From: Microbacterium indicum DSM 19969 | GTDB lineage: Bacteria > Actinomycetota > Actinomycetes > Actinomycetales > Microbacteriaceae | Direction: 5' to 3' | Assembly: GCF_000422385.1 (NCBI RefSeq) | Contig: NZ_KE383821.1 | Coordinates: forward strand, 73,940-137,939 | DNA length: 64,000 bases | In this document: positions 1 through 9,272 of the stretch, piece by piece | How the letters are laid out: each line of letters begins with the position of its first letter | Position numbering within the stretch: the first letter of the stretch is position 1 | The notes under the pieces: model-generated | Seen by the model: the letters and a program-made list of their open reading frames with translations, nothing else | Databases searched by the model: none | What the model was told of the DNA's origin: nothing | Translations under genes and position numbers: made by a program

Positions 1-264
1 GGGCTTGCGCTGCGTGTAGAGCCCCCACCAGCGGAAGCGGCCGTGCAGATCCGTCGGGTCGATCGAGGCGAACCCGCCGCGCGCGTACTCGTTCTCGATG
101 CGCTCGCGGACGTTGAGCCCGTTGTCGTCGGCCTTGAACTGCTCGTTGGCGTTGAGCGGCTCTGTGCCGTCGATCTTCCACTGCCCGAGCGGCTTCGACG
201 CGCCGCGTGCGGCGCGGGTGCGGGCCCCGCGGGCCGGGGTCGAGGGAGCCTGATCGATCGACAT
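1..264 (-). CDS. Ferredoxin-type sulfite/nitrite reductase, N-terminal 88 codons only
   Basis: The gene starts with ATG at 264 on the minus strand and runs off the left edge, so only the first 88 residues are visible. The text around NVRERIENEYARGGFASIDP and the following RFRWWGLYTQRKP is typical of the N-terminal region of actinobacterial ferredoxin-dependent sulfite/nitrite reductases (SirA/NirA family). These enzymes use siroheme and a 4Fe-4S cluster to reduce sulfite to sulfide or nitrite to ammonia in the cytoplasm. The cofactor-binding half lies outside the window, so sulfite and nitrite reductase cannot be told apart. It is divergent from pgi, with about 106 bp between the two starts. 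Confidence 0.85.
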   Translation of the reverse strand, partial: MSIDQAPSTPARGARTRAARGASKPLGQWKIDGTEPLNANEQFKADDNGLNVRERIENEYARGGFASIDPTDLHGRFRWWGLYTQRKP

Positions 265-370
265 GGGGCGAGCCTAGGGAGGGCCCCTCCGCGCGGGCCG
301 CCGTGTGACGTAATGCGACGCTGTGAGACATGGGCCGGGAGCCCCCGCCGAGCGGACTAATCTGGGCAGT

Positions 371-2047
<1,677 letters not shown>

Positions 2048-2052
2048 GCCGC

Positions 2053-2098
2053 ACGACGAAGCCGCCCCGAGGGATCCCCCCCCGGGCGGCTTCGTCGT
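2053..2098. terminator. Bidirectional terminator between pgi and the thioesterase gene
   Basis: A perfect 15-bp stem (2053-2067 with 2084-2098, ACGACGAAGCCGCCC arm) with a 16-nt loop lies between two convergent genes. It starts 6 nt after the pgi stop, so it can serve both. Confidence 0.85.
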
Positions 2099-2104
2099 CT
2101 GCGC

Positions 2105-2563
2105 CTACGGGAGGCGGATCGACGCGGTGTCGGCGTGCTCCGTCGGCATGCGGTCGCGGTTGTAGGTGATGTCGGTGTAGCCGTGCGGCGTCGGCGAGCC
2201 GTTCTCGTCGACCGACACGAACACGATCTTCTCGATCGTCAGGATCTTGCGGCGCGTGATCATGTTGCGCACGACGGCGCGCATCGTGAGCGAGGTGCGG
2301 CCGAAGTGCGTCGCCGTGAGGCCCATCTCGATGAGGTCGCCCTGCACCGCCGACGCCTCGAAGTTGATCTCGGAGATCAGCTTCGTGACGACGCGGTAGT
2401 TGCCGAGCTGGACGATCGCGTAGATCGCCGCCTCCTCGTCGATCCAGCGCAGCAGGCTGCCGCCGAAGAGGGTGCCGTTGGCGTTGAGGTCCTCGGGCTT
2501 CACCCACTTGCGGGTGTGGAAGTTGATGCCGTCTTCCGACGTGATGTCGTTCTTGCGTGCCAC
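2105..2563 (-). CDS. Acyl-CoA thioesterase, hotdog fold
   Basis: About 152 residues with the pattern of a single-hotdog acyl-CoA thioesterase of the YciA/BACH group: the N-terminal segment NANGTLFGGSLLRWIDEEAA contains the catalytic Asn and the helix carrying the Asp/Glu. Such enzymes hydrolyse acyl-CoA to free acid and CoA in the cytoplasm. Two GTG starts are possible (2572 and 2563). The second is preferred because a GGGA-like ribosome site precedes it. The gene faces pgi. Just upstream on its 5' side is the duplicated tRNA-Thr fragment that bounds element 1. Confidence 0.85.
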   Translation of the reverse strand: MARKNDITSEDGINFHTRKWVKPEDLNANGTLFGGSLLRWIDEEAAIYAIVQLGNYRVVTKLISEINFEASAVQGDLIEMGLTATHFGRTSLTMRAVVRNMITRRKILTIEKIVFVSVDENGSPTPHGYTDITYNRDRMPTEHADTASIRLP

Positions 2564-2631
2564 GGATCCCACGCTACGCCGCGAGCCCGTGCCTTCGCCG
2601 TCAGCGCCTGTGCGCGCGGCCTCGATCGTCT

Positions 2632-2674
2632 GTGCCGGCTACCGGGTTCGAACCGATGACCCCCTGTTTACAAG
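2632..2674 (-). repeat. Displaced tRNA-Thr 3' half (left attachment site of element 1)
   Basis: These 43 bp are identical to 5956-5998, the 3' half of tRNA-Thr(TGT) including the anticodon-loop end, T arm and 3' acceptor strand. There is no 5' half here, so it is not a gene. Identity stops sharply in the anticodon stem. This is the expected left end of an element that integrated into the tRNA and restored it from its own copy. Confidence 0.92.
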
Positions 2675-2867
2675 GCAACGTCGAGCGCCCCACCGCGTAG
2701 CCCGCTGCGCACCACCGCACCCCGTTCTAGCCCGAGATTCCGCAGGTTTCGCCACTCTCAGAGCGGCGCAAGGCGGTGCGCCGCGGAGGACCGAAGTGGG
2801 GCTCGGAGAGGCGCAGGTGGAGCCTCACAGGAGCCCCAGCTTCACAACCAGCGCTGCCGCTTGATAG

Positions 2868-3629
2868 TCACTCGCACTTGTCGCGCGTATCAGGGTCTGC
2901 GCCGGTCATCATCGTCAGGATCGAGGCGTACTGCCCCTGGTCGCAGACGACCCGCGCGGTCACCTCGCTCGACTTGAAGACATCGATCGAGCGATTGTTC
3001 GTGATTGTCGTTGTCCAGCCCTCGGCATCTTTGAGCACGTACACGAACTGATCGGCGGAGCCTGAGCGGGTGACACGTTCGAGCGGCAACCACATGCCCT
3101 GTGGAACCACAAGGAGCGTTACCAGAAGAACAATGGTCGTGATGTAGGCCGGTGAGGTTGGCGGCGTCTTGCCTGGGCCCGGGGCCATCCACTCGTGGAG
3201 GCGACGCCAGGGCTTCACATAGCGCAGCAACAGCCACCCGGTCACCAAACCAAAGACGACAGCTCCGACAAGCCAGACTGTCGCCGGAAACGGGCCGAGC
3301 AAGAGCCAGAATGCAGCTCCGGCGAAAAGAGCGAGTCGGCCCTTCGCCGTGCGTATCGCCGCGTTGAACGCCGGGGTTCTGGCCATGAGCATCTGAAAGG
3401 CGAAGTAGACGAGCAGCGGGAGCAGCGGGAGGAACGTCCCGAGCAGGAGGGTGAGGATGTTCAGAGTCTCTACGAGTGTCTTCATTACGACCGGGTCGCC
3501 GCCCGAGTACAACATGACGCGGATCGCGGCCACGACCACGGGCAAGATCGCGATGAGGATTGCTGCGTGAGTCCACGCGCGCCCCAGGAGTGAAGGCTTC
3601 TCCGGCTTCTCGGGGTTCGTGGCTGTCAT
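2868..3629 (-). CDS. Multi-pass membrane protein of unknown function, element 1 cargo
   Basis: About 253 residues. There are roughly five hydrophobic segments: near residues 20-40, 60-83, 98-112, 114-132 and 160-182. A polar C-terminal domain of about 70 residues follows, presumably on one face of the membrane. I do not recognise a family. The start is either GTG 3632 or the adjacent ATG 3629; ATG was taken. It lies inside the tRNA-Thr element next to the recombinase and is read toward the left boundary. A partnership with the TIR gene 1.3 kb away is possible but not shown. The two genes are in opposite orientation and do not form an operon. Confidence 0.7.
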   Translation of the reverse strand: MTATNPEKPEKPSLLGRAWTHAAILIAILPVVVAAIRVMLYSGGDPVVMKTLVETLNILTLLLGTFLPLLPLLVYFAFQMLMARTPAFNAAIRTAKGRLALFAGAAFWLLLGPFPATVWLVGAVVFGLVTGWLLLRYVKPWRRLHEWMAPGPGKTPPTSPAYITTIVLLVTLLVVPQGMWLPLERVTRSGSADQFVYVLKDAEGWTTTITNNRSIDVFKSSEVTARVVCDQGQYASILTMMTGADPDTRDKCE

Positions 3630-3704
3630 CACGGAACCATCTTGCCGCGCGCTTCCGACACTGCGCGCGCAGTCGCCGTGTAGGTGGCCGTCGCGCCCAT
3701 GTGA

Positions 3705-4922
3705 TTGAGCAGGTGGCCGCGTAGCGGGCGAACGGGGCGAGGGAGGCCGCGATCCCTCAACCTCGCCCCGCTCGAGCTCCCCTGGTCCGAGGGGAGCCGC
3801 CCGCGCGGTCGGATGCGGCGACAGTCCGCGCAGGAGGCGGTCGGCTCAGCGGAGACGCACCCCGTACTCGGGCGCGGCGCCGTCGGCAGGGAAGACCTGC
3901 TCCGGATCGCGACCATGCGCTCTGAGCAGCCGCACGCGCTCACTCACGCTCAGCTTGCGCGGCATGCCGTCCGGTGTGCGGTACCGGTGGATTACTACGA
4001 CCTGGCGTTCCGGGCGCACGCCTTCCCCGCGTTCGGCAAGCGCCGCATCGCCACCATCAGCGCGGCGGACCTCGAAGGTTGGATCGCGGATATGCGTGCC
4101 AAGCCGAAGGCCAACGGCGCTGCACGGTCGGAGACGTCGGTGCTGGGCATGTACCGCACGGTGCGGAAGGTGTTCTCGTACGCCTACGCACATCGGCTCA
4201 TCCCGTTCGACCCGTGCTTAGCCGTAACGCCGCCGAAGGCCGACACCCGAGAGGCGCGCTTCCTGTCCATCGAGGAAGTGCACGCGCTGGCCACAGAGCT
4301 CGCCACGCAGCCGCCGTACGACCTGCTGGTCCGATCCGCGGCGCTGACAGGGCTGCGCGTGGGAGAGGTCGCCGCGTTGCGCGTGCGCGACGTCGACCTG
4401 CGCCGGGGCGAGGTCCAGGTACGCCGGAACATGACGCACACGTCGCAGGGCTATGTCCTCGGCACCCCGAAGACCTCCCGCGGCGTGCGCGATGTGCCGA
4501 TCTTGGACGATGGGCTGTTCGCAGACCTGAAGGAGCACCTGCGCAACCACCCCTACCGCGACGACCTCGAAGCCGGGCTGTGGCCGGGGAAGGTCTATGG
4601 GCACAACCTCCTCAGCTACGAGCGCGCCTTCGACCCCAAAGGCTTCTACCGCTACACGTTCAAGCCCGCGGCGGAGCGGGCCGGGATGAAGGGGCTCAAG
4701 TTCCACGAGCTACGCCACACCTTCGCCACGCTCGCGCTGGAGTCCGGCGCGCTGGACATGCACGAACTCAGCCGGGCGATGGGCCACGCGAGCTACGCCA
4801 TCACAGACAAGGTCTACGCACACCTGCGCCCGCGGGACTACTCCCGCCACCGCGCCGCGTTCTCGGCGCACGTCGCCGCCGCGCAGACCCCGCCCGCGCC
4901 CGTTCTCACTATCGGTCGATAG
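3705..4922 (+). CDS. Tyrosine recombinase (integrase) of element 1, apparently 5'-truncated
   Basis: The C-terminal two thirds are a normal site-specific tyrosine recombinase. The core-binding helices include AHAFPAFGKRRIATISAADL, then come the catalytic Arg in AALTGLRVGEVAALR, the HELRHTFATLAL box, the second His in MGHASYAIT and the nucleophile in VYAHL. Upstream, the usual N-terminal arm-binding domain and the start of the core-binding domain are missing. Residues 1-95 of the open frame (3705 to about 3990) have no family character and overlap a plausible minus-strand mini-gene. The functional start could be ATG 3915 or later. The family mediates integration and excision at the tRNA. This copy is probably immobile or recently rearranged. 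Confidence 0.75.
   Translation: MSRWPRSGRTGRGRPRSLNLAPLELPWSEGSRPRGRMRRQSAQEAVGSAETHPVLGRGAVGREDLLRIATMRSEQPHALTHAQLARHAVRCAVPVDYYDLAFRAHAFPAFGKRRIATISAADLEGWIADMRAKPKANGAARSETSVLGMYRTVRKVFSYAYAHRLIPFDPCLAVTPPKADTREARFLSIEEVHALATELATQPPYDLLVRSAALTGLRVGEVAALRVRDVDLRRGEVQVRRNMTHTSQGYVLGTPKTSRGVRDVPILDDGLFADLKEHLRNHPYRDDLEAGLWPGKVYGHNLLSYERAFDPKGFYRYTFKPAAERAGMKGLKFHELRHTFATLALESGALDMHELSRAMGHASYAITDKVYAHLRPRDYSRHRAAFSAHVAAAQTPPAPVLTIGR
3846..3965 (-). CDS. Possible 39-residue basic protein, remnant or mini-gene
   Basis: A short minus-strand frame starting at ATG 3965 encodes 39 residues beginning MPRKLSVSERVRLLRAHGRD and ending PEYGVRLR. The amphipathic N-terminal stretch and the balanced composition look more protein-like than the overlapping plus-strand frame, which is the featureless N-terminus of the recombinase frame. 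I do not recognise it. It may be a small regulatory protein or the tail of a gene that was fused next to the recombinase by a rearrangement. The call is tentative. Confidence 0.3.
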   Translation of the reverse strand: MPRKLSVSERVRLLRAHGRDPEQVFPADGAAPEYGVRLR

Positions 4923-4950
4923 GCCCCCGAGACGTGGCTAAGATCGCCGT

Positions 4951-5871
4951 GTGCCCCTCTCCCGAGTCGAACGATTCAAGATGAAGCGCCAGATGGTCGA
5001 CGTGTTGGATGAGGACCGCAACTGGAACTTCCGGCGTGTCAACCTTCTGCTGATCGAGTACGGATGCACGCCCCTCGGCGGGTACGGCAACGACGACTTC
5101 GCGTTCGAGGACAGCGTCAAGGACGTCTCGGACTCGGACCTCATCGAGATGTACTCGCTCGTAACCGGAACAGAGGTCGATGACGTACAGAGCCAGATCG
5201 AGACGGTGGATTCGTCGCTCTGGAAGCCCGGCTACGTCCGACTGTTCCTGTCGCATTCGGCACGGCACAAGAAGTTCATCGGGCAGGTCGCAGACGAGCT
5301 CGCGGTCTCCGGCATACATGCATTCGTGGCGCACGACACGATGGAGTATGAGCTCCCGTGGCAGGAGCAGATCGAAGAAGCACTTCGGAGCATGCAGGCG
5401 TTCGTCGCGGTCACGCACGCTGAGTTTCTCGACAGTGCGTGGTGTCATCAGGAGATCGGCTGGGCGCTTGGTCGGGGCGTCCCCAAGTACGTCGTCCGTG
5501 CGCCAGCAGACCCCACAGGGTTCATCGGACGCACGCAGTGGCCTCAGGCCGGAGACGTTGACCACCGGCAGGTAGCCCAGATCATCCTCCAGTGGGTCAG
5601 CAAGATCCCGGAGTTCTCAGATCAGATTGTGGACGGTTTGCTTGCTGCTCTCCGCTCCGCGGGGAACTACATGGACGCCGGTGCGACCGCAAAGCGAATC
5701 GCCACTATCGAGACTCTGACGCCGAAGCAGTGGGCGACGCTGGCCGAGATCTACCACGAGAACGATCAGGTCGGAGGCGCGGGACTCGTCGGCCGAGCAC
5801 TGGCCCCGTATTACCGCGAGCACGGGCAGGCCTGGCCGCCCGCCCGTCCCGCAGAACCGGATCCGTTTTAG
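4951..5871 (+). CDS. TIR-domain protein with N-terminal helical domain, probable defence effector
   Basis: 306 residues. Residues about 1-75 form a small helical module (contains NFRRVNLLLIEYGC) of the sort seen in front of bacterial TIR domains. Residues about 95-190 are a TIR domain: it opens with VRLFLSHSARHKKFIGQVAD, followed by FVAHDTMEYELPWQEQIEEA and DSAWCHQEIGWALGRG. Glu168 in CHQEIGWAL is in the position of the catalytic glutamate of NAD-hydrolysing TIRs. A C-terminal helical region of about 110 residues is unassigned. Related proteins cleave NAD+ or make signalling nucleotides during phage infection; activity here is inferred. A TAAGAT -10 box at 4939-4944 lies so close to the GTG start that the mRNA is probably leaderless. 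ATG 4981 is an alternative start. Confidence 0.8.
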   Translation: MPLSRVERFKMKRQMVDVLDEDRNWNFRRVNLLLIEYGCTPLGGYGNDDFAFEDSVKDVSDSDLIEMYSLVTGTEVDDVQSQIETVDSSLWKPGYVRLFLSHSARHKKFIGQVADELAVSGIHAFVAHDTMEYELPWQEQIEEALRSMQAFVAVTHAEFLDSAWCHQEIGWALGRGVPKYVVRAPADPTGFIGRTQWPQAGDVDHRQVAQIILQWVSKIPEFSDQIVDGLLAALRSAGNYMDAGATAKRIATIETLTPKQWATLAEIYHENDQVGGAGLVGRALAPYYREHGQAWPPARPAEPDPF

Positions 5872-5916
5872 GAGTTGGAGCCCTCTTGGAGCCCCGGCCA
5901 CCTTCGAACAATGCGA

Positions 5917-5950
5917 AAGGCCCGATCAGATTCTCACCCGATCGGGCCTT
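5917..5950. terminator. Terminator between the TIR gene and tRNA-Thr
   Basis: A perfect 10-bp stem (AAGGCCCGAT at 5917-5926 with 5941-5950) lies between the convergent TIR gene and tRNA-Thr. It sits inside the element, so the element supplies the terminator used by the reconstituted tRNA. Confidence 0.8.
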
Positions 5951-5953
5951 CTC

Positions 5954-6029
5954 TGGTGCCGGCTACCGGGTTCGAACCGATGACCCCCTGTTTACAAGAC
6001 AGGTGCTCTACCAACTGAGCTAAGCCGGC
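5954..6029 (-). tRNA. tRNA-Thr(TGT), integration target of element 1
   Basis: The minus strand folds as a full cloverleaf: the GCCGGC acceptor pairs at both ends, the D arm is AGCTCAGTTGGTAGAGC, the anticodon loop CTTGTAA gives anticodon TGT, and the T loop is GGTTCGAACCC. The discriminator is A at 5957 and CCA is encoded at 5954-5956. The CCA is absent from the displaced copy at 2632, which shows that this 3' end came with the element. Confidence 0.95.
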
Positions 6030-6056
6030 GTCGGGCGCTGGGCGCCCTCAGCGAGA

Positions 6057-6899
6057 CTACTCGCCGAAGTGCTCCTCGCTCTGCACCGTGAGGAGGAACT
6101 GGGTGAAGTCGGCGGGGTCGTCGTACGCGCCGTCGTAGACGCGCCCGTCGGCGACGATCATGGGGGTCGTGCCCGAGAACGTGAGGCCCTCCGCACCGAG
6201 CAGGTCCTTCGCCCCGACCGCGCGGGCGGTCGCGTCGACGACCCATCCCGTCATGTCGCGGTTCTCGATGCAGTAGGAGACGGCGGATCCCGTCGCGCCC
6301 GCGTCGCTCGCGAGCGAGGCGAGCTGCTCGTCGGTGTAGCCGTCGTCGGACGTCGGCTGGTCGGTGAGGAGCGCCGTGTTGTACGCGGCGAACGACGCGG
6401 GCGCCTCGGAGACGACGCACATCACGGCGCCGGCGGCGCGCGTCGAGTAGCCCGTGCGGTTGCCCTGTCCGGTCAGCAGCGAGACGGGGTGGTACGTGTA
6501 CGTGATGACGCCCTCGTTCACGAGCTCGAGCGCCGCGGGGGTGATCTGCTCCTCGAGCGATCCCGAGTCGGGCGAGAGGTAGTCGACGTAGACGTCCACG
6601 TGGATCGGGTCCTCGTCGGCGGGGGCGGGCGACTCGGTCGCCGCGACGGCCGAGACGTCGATGCCGTCGGTGTCGGTGATGTTCTGGGGCGTGACCTCGG
6701 GCCTGTTGAGGTCGGGCTGCAGCTGGGTCCACGCGGCCCATCCGCCGGCGACGACGACCGCCGCGATCACCACGCCGATGATCACGCGCCGCGCGATCTT
6801 GCGCGCCGTGATCCGGGTGCGCACCTTCTGGGCCTTCTCGCGCACGGCGGCGCGGGCGTCGCTCGACTGCTCGGGCGCGTTCTGCTGCTCGTCACTCAT
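6057..6899 (-). CDS. Membrane-anchored DsbA/thioredoxin-fold protein lacking the CxxC motif
   Basis: 280 residues from ATG 6899, with an AGGAGAT ribosome site 9 nt upstream. A charged cytoplasmic N-terminus precedes one transmembrane helix (about residues 38-60), followed by an extracytoplasmic DsbA-like domain. The domain shows the strand HVDVYVDYLSP and the late cis-Pro segment SGTTPMIVADGRVYDG. Where the family has a CPxC-type active site, this protein reads SPDSGS, so both redox cysteines are gone. Two other cysteines (VMCVV and SYCIEN) remain and could form a structural disulfide. A thiol oxidoreductase role is therefore unlikely; it may act as a chaperone or scaffold. It lies beside tRNA-Thr and is divergent from the ABC ATPase gene. 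Confidence 0.8.
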   Translation of the reverse strand: MSDEQQNAPEQSSDARAAVREKAQKVRTRITARKIARRVIIGVVIAAVVVAGGWAAWTQLQPDLNRPEVTPQNITDTDGIDVSAVAATESPAPADEDPIHVDVYVDYLSPDSGSLEEQITPAALELVNEGVITYTYHPVSLLTGQGNRTGYSTRAAGAVMCVVSEAPASFAAYNTALLTDQPTSDDGYTDEQLASLASDAGATGSAVSYCIENRDMTGWVVDATARAVGAKDLLGAEGLTFSGTTPMIVADGRVYDGAYDDPADFTQFLLTVQSEEHFGE

Positions 6900-7130
6900 G
6901 AATCGGGATCTCCTCGTGCCGCCAGGGCGTGCGGCGACGTCCCGATCGTAGTGAGAGCCGCTGGGAAATGTCATGCCGCGCCCGCGCGCGTACCCGAAGC
7001 GATTTCCCTTCCTCCCGGGAATCTGCCAGAGTGTGTTCCATCGCTCGATGACGAGCGTGCGGCGGCCCCGGCCTTCGCTCATTCACAAAGGATCGTCCGG
7101 CACGTACCTGCCGGTGAAGGAGAAGCCATC

Positions 7131-8237
7131 ATGGCAACTGTGACGTTCGACGACGCCACCCGTGTCTACCCCGGCGGCACGCGCCCCGCGGTCGACAAGC
7201 TCAACCTCGAGATCGGCGACGGCGAGTTCCTCGTCCTGGTCGGCCCCTCGGGTTGCGGAAAGTCCACCTCGCTCCGCATGCTCGCGGGCCTCGAAGAGGT
7301 CAACGACGGCCGGATCCTCATCGGCGACCGCGACGTCACCGACGTCCCGCCGAAGGACCGCGACATCGCGATGGTGTTCCAGAACTACGCGCTGTACCCC
7401 CACATGACGGTCGCCGACAACATGGGCTTCGCCCTCAAGATCGCGGGCGTCAGTAAGGAGGACCGCCGCAAGCGCGTCGAGGAGGCGGCCAAGCTGCTCG
7501 ACCTCGAGCCCTACCTCGACCGCAAGCCGAAGGCCCTCTCGGGTGGTCAGCGCCAGCGCGTCGCGATGGGCCGCGCGATCGTCCGCGAGCCGCGCGTCTT
7601 CCTCATGGACGAGCCGCTCTCGAACCTCGACGCGAAGCTCCGCGTGCAGACCCGCACGCAGATCGCGTCGCTGCAGCGCCGCCTCGGCGTCACGACGGTC
7701 TACGTCACGCACGACCAGACCGAGGCCCTGACGATGGGCGACCGCATCGCGGTCCTCAAGGACGGCCTCCTGCAGCAGGTGGGTTCGCCTCGCGAGCTCT
7801 ACGAAGCCCCCGTCAACGAGTTCGTCGCCGGCTTCATCGGCTCGCCGGCCATGAACCTGTTCCCCGCCTCGATCACCGACGGCGGCGTCCTGTTCGGCCA
7901 GAAGACGGTCGGCGTCGAGGCCTCGACGCTCGCCAAGGCCAGCGGCTCGCAGGTCAAGGTCGGCGTGCGCCCCGAGGACCTCGTGGTCTCGGGCGCGGGC
8001 GAGGCCGGTCTGCAGGTCCGGGTCGACCTCGTCGAGGAGCTCGGCGCCGACGGCTACATGTACGGCTCGACCGACGTGAACGGCGAGACCGTGAACCTCG
8101 TCGCGCGCGTCGACGGCCGCAACCACCCGTTCGCGGGCGACACCGTCACCCTCACCCCGGTTCCCGACCACGTGCACGTGTTCGACCAGAACTCGGGCGA
8201 GCGCCTGCACGACGACCGCATCGCGTCGGCCGCGTAA
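7131..8237 (+). CDS. Sugar ABC transporter ATPase, MsiK/UgpC type
   Basis: 368 residues. The nucleotide-binding domain has Walker A GPSGCGKST, Q-loop FQNYALYPHMTV, signature ALSGGQRQRVAMGRA, Walker B VFLMDEPLSNLD and switch THDQTEAL. A C-terminal regulatory TOBE domain of about 130 residues follows, including GVRPEDLVV. This is the shared carbohydrate-importer ATPase class that serves several solute-binding/permease systems in actinobacteria. It stands alone without permease genes, as expected for such a shared ATPase. An AAGGAGAAG site precedes ATG 7131, and a hairpin follows the stop. Confidence 0.9.
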   Translation: MATVTFDDATRVYPGGTRPAVDKLNLEIGDGEFLVLVGPSGCGKSTSLRMLAGLEEVNDGRILIGDRDVTDVPPKDRDIAMVFQNYALYPHMTVADNMGFALKIAGVSKEDRRKRVEEAAKLLDLEPYLDRKPKALSGGQRQRVAMGRAIVREPRVFLMDEPLSNLDAKLRVQTRTQIASLQRRLGVTTVYVTHDQTEALTMGDRIAVLKDGLLQQVGSPRELYEAPVNEFVAGFIGSPAMNLFPASITDGGVLFGQKTVGVEASTLAKASGSQVKVGVRPEDLVVSGAGEAGLQVRVDLVEELGADGYMYGSTDVNGETVNLVARVDGRNHPFAGDTVTLTPVPDHVHVFDQNSGERLHDDRIASAA

Positions 8238-8246
8238 CCGGCATCG

Positions 8247-8290
8247 ACGCAGAAGCGGGCTCCACCTTCCGGTGGGGCCCGCTTCTGCGT
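8247..8290. terminator. Bidirectional terminator between the ABC ATPase gene and rlmB
   Basis: A 14-bp stem (ACGCAGAAGCGGGC at 8247-8260 with 8277-8290) with additional inner pairing lies between two convergent genes, followed by TT on the plus strand. Confidence 0.85.
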
Positions 8291-8300
8291 TTCGGCGGCG

Positions 8301-9272
8301 CTACTCGGCGGCGAGCGCCTCGCGCATCGTCGACACCTGATACAACGCGACCGAGGCCGCGATCCCGGCGTTGAGCGACTCGGTGGCCTGCGAGATCGGG
8401 ATCGACACGATCTGGTCGCAGGTCTCGGTCACGAGGCGCGAGAGGCCGTCGCCCTCGCTGCCGATCACGAGCACGAGCGGGCGATCCGCGAGCTCGATGT
8501 CGGGCATGCGCACCTCGCCGCCGCCGTCGAGGCCGAGGACGAAGACGCCCTGCTTCTTGAGGTCCTTGAGCGTCGCCGTGAGATTCGAGGCCATGGCCAC
8601 GGGGATCCGCGCCGCGGCGCCCGCGCTCGTCTTCCACGCGGCGGAGTTCAGGCCGGCGGAGCGGCGCTGGGGGATGATGACGCCCTGGCCGCCGAACGCC
8701 GCCGTCGAGCGGATGATCGCGCCGAGGTTGCGGGGATCCGTGACGCCGTCGAGCGCGACGAGCAGCGGGGTCTCGCCCGTCTCGACGATCTGCTCGAGCA
8801 GCTCCTGCGGGTGCGCGTACTCGTACGGCGGAACCTTGAGCGCGACGCCCTGGTGCACGCCGTCGAAGCCCGCCATGCGGTCGAGCTCGGGGCGCGTGAC
8901 CTCGAGGATCGGCAGCTCGCGCTTGCGCGCGATCGACAGCATCTCCTTGACGCGGTCGTCCATCTCGACGCGCTGCGCGATGTAGAACGCCGCCGCGGGG
9001 ATCCGCGTGCGCAGCGCCTCGAGGACGCTGTTGCGGCCCGTCACGTACTCGTTGTCGTCGTTCGGGCGGCGACGCTGCACGTTCTTCTGCTGCGGGTGCT
9101 TCGCGGCCGAGCGCTCGGCCAGCACCTTGCGCTTGTGCGCCGCGTGGTACGTGCGGTCCTCGGCCTTCGGGGTCGGGCCGCGACCCGCGAGGCCCTTGCG
9201 GTTCTTCCCGCCGGTGCCCTTGGGGGCGCCCTTCTTGCCCTTCGCGGCGCCGGGCCTGCCTGGCTTAGCCAT
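8301..9272 (-). CDS. rlmB: SPOUT-family 23S rRNA 2'-O-ribose methyltransferase (RlmB/TrmH type)
   Basis: 323 residues from ATG 9272. A basic, Gly/Lys/Arg-rich N-terminal extension of about 70 residues precedes a substrate-binding domain that begins [14 protein letters not shown]. The SPOUT catalytic domain has [40 protein letters not shown] and [10 protein letters not shown], ending with the [16 protein letters not shown] knot motif. The family methylates a ribose in 23S rRNA (G2251 in E. coli). It overlaps the end of cysS by 8 bp, the usual cysS-rlmB arrangement in actinobacteria, and is probably translationally coupled to it. Confidence 0.93.
   Translation of the reverse strand: MAKPGRPGAAKGKKGAPKGTGGKNRKGLAGRGPTPKAEDRTYHAAHKRKVLAERSAAKHPQQKNVQRRRPNDDNEYVTGRNSVLEALRTRIPAAAFYIAQRVEMDDRVKEMLSIARKRELPILEVTRPELDRMAGFDGVHQGVALKVPPYEYAHPQELLEQIVETGETPLLVALDGVTDPRNLGAIIRSTAAFGGQGVIIPQRRSAGLNSAAWKTSAGAAARIPVAMASNLTATLKDLKKQGVFVLGLDGGGEVRMPDIELADRPLVLVIGSEGDGLSRLVTETCDQIVSIPISQATESLNAGIAASVALYQVSTMREALAAE

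Larger units (their letters stand above)
2632..5998. mobile_element. Element 1: 3.3-kb integrative element in tRNA-Thr(TGT) carrying a TIR protein
   Basis: The unit is bounded by a 43-bp direct repeat (2632-2674 and 5956-5998). The right copy is part of an intact tRNA gene and the left copy is a free 3' fragment. Inside are a membrane protein gene (minus), a tyrosine recombinase (plus) and a TIR-domain gene (plus). The distance between repeat copies is 3324 bp. Size and content suggest a minimal integrative element or remnant island with a defence-type cargo. No excisionase, replication or structural genes are seen. Mobility is doubtful because the recombinase N-terminus looks shortened. Confidence 0.85.

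Noticed and set aside
2632..2674. Second tRNA-Thr(TGT) gene
   Set aside because: Only the 3' half is present and there is no D arm or 5' acceptor strand; it is an attachment-site duplicate.
3629..3943. Minus-strand frame of 104 codons ahead of the element 1 membrane gene
   Set aside because: It overlaps both the recombinase frame and the membrane gene start and has no recognisable domain; only the 39-residue frame at 3846-3965 looks at all protein-like.
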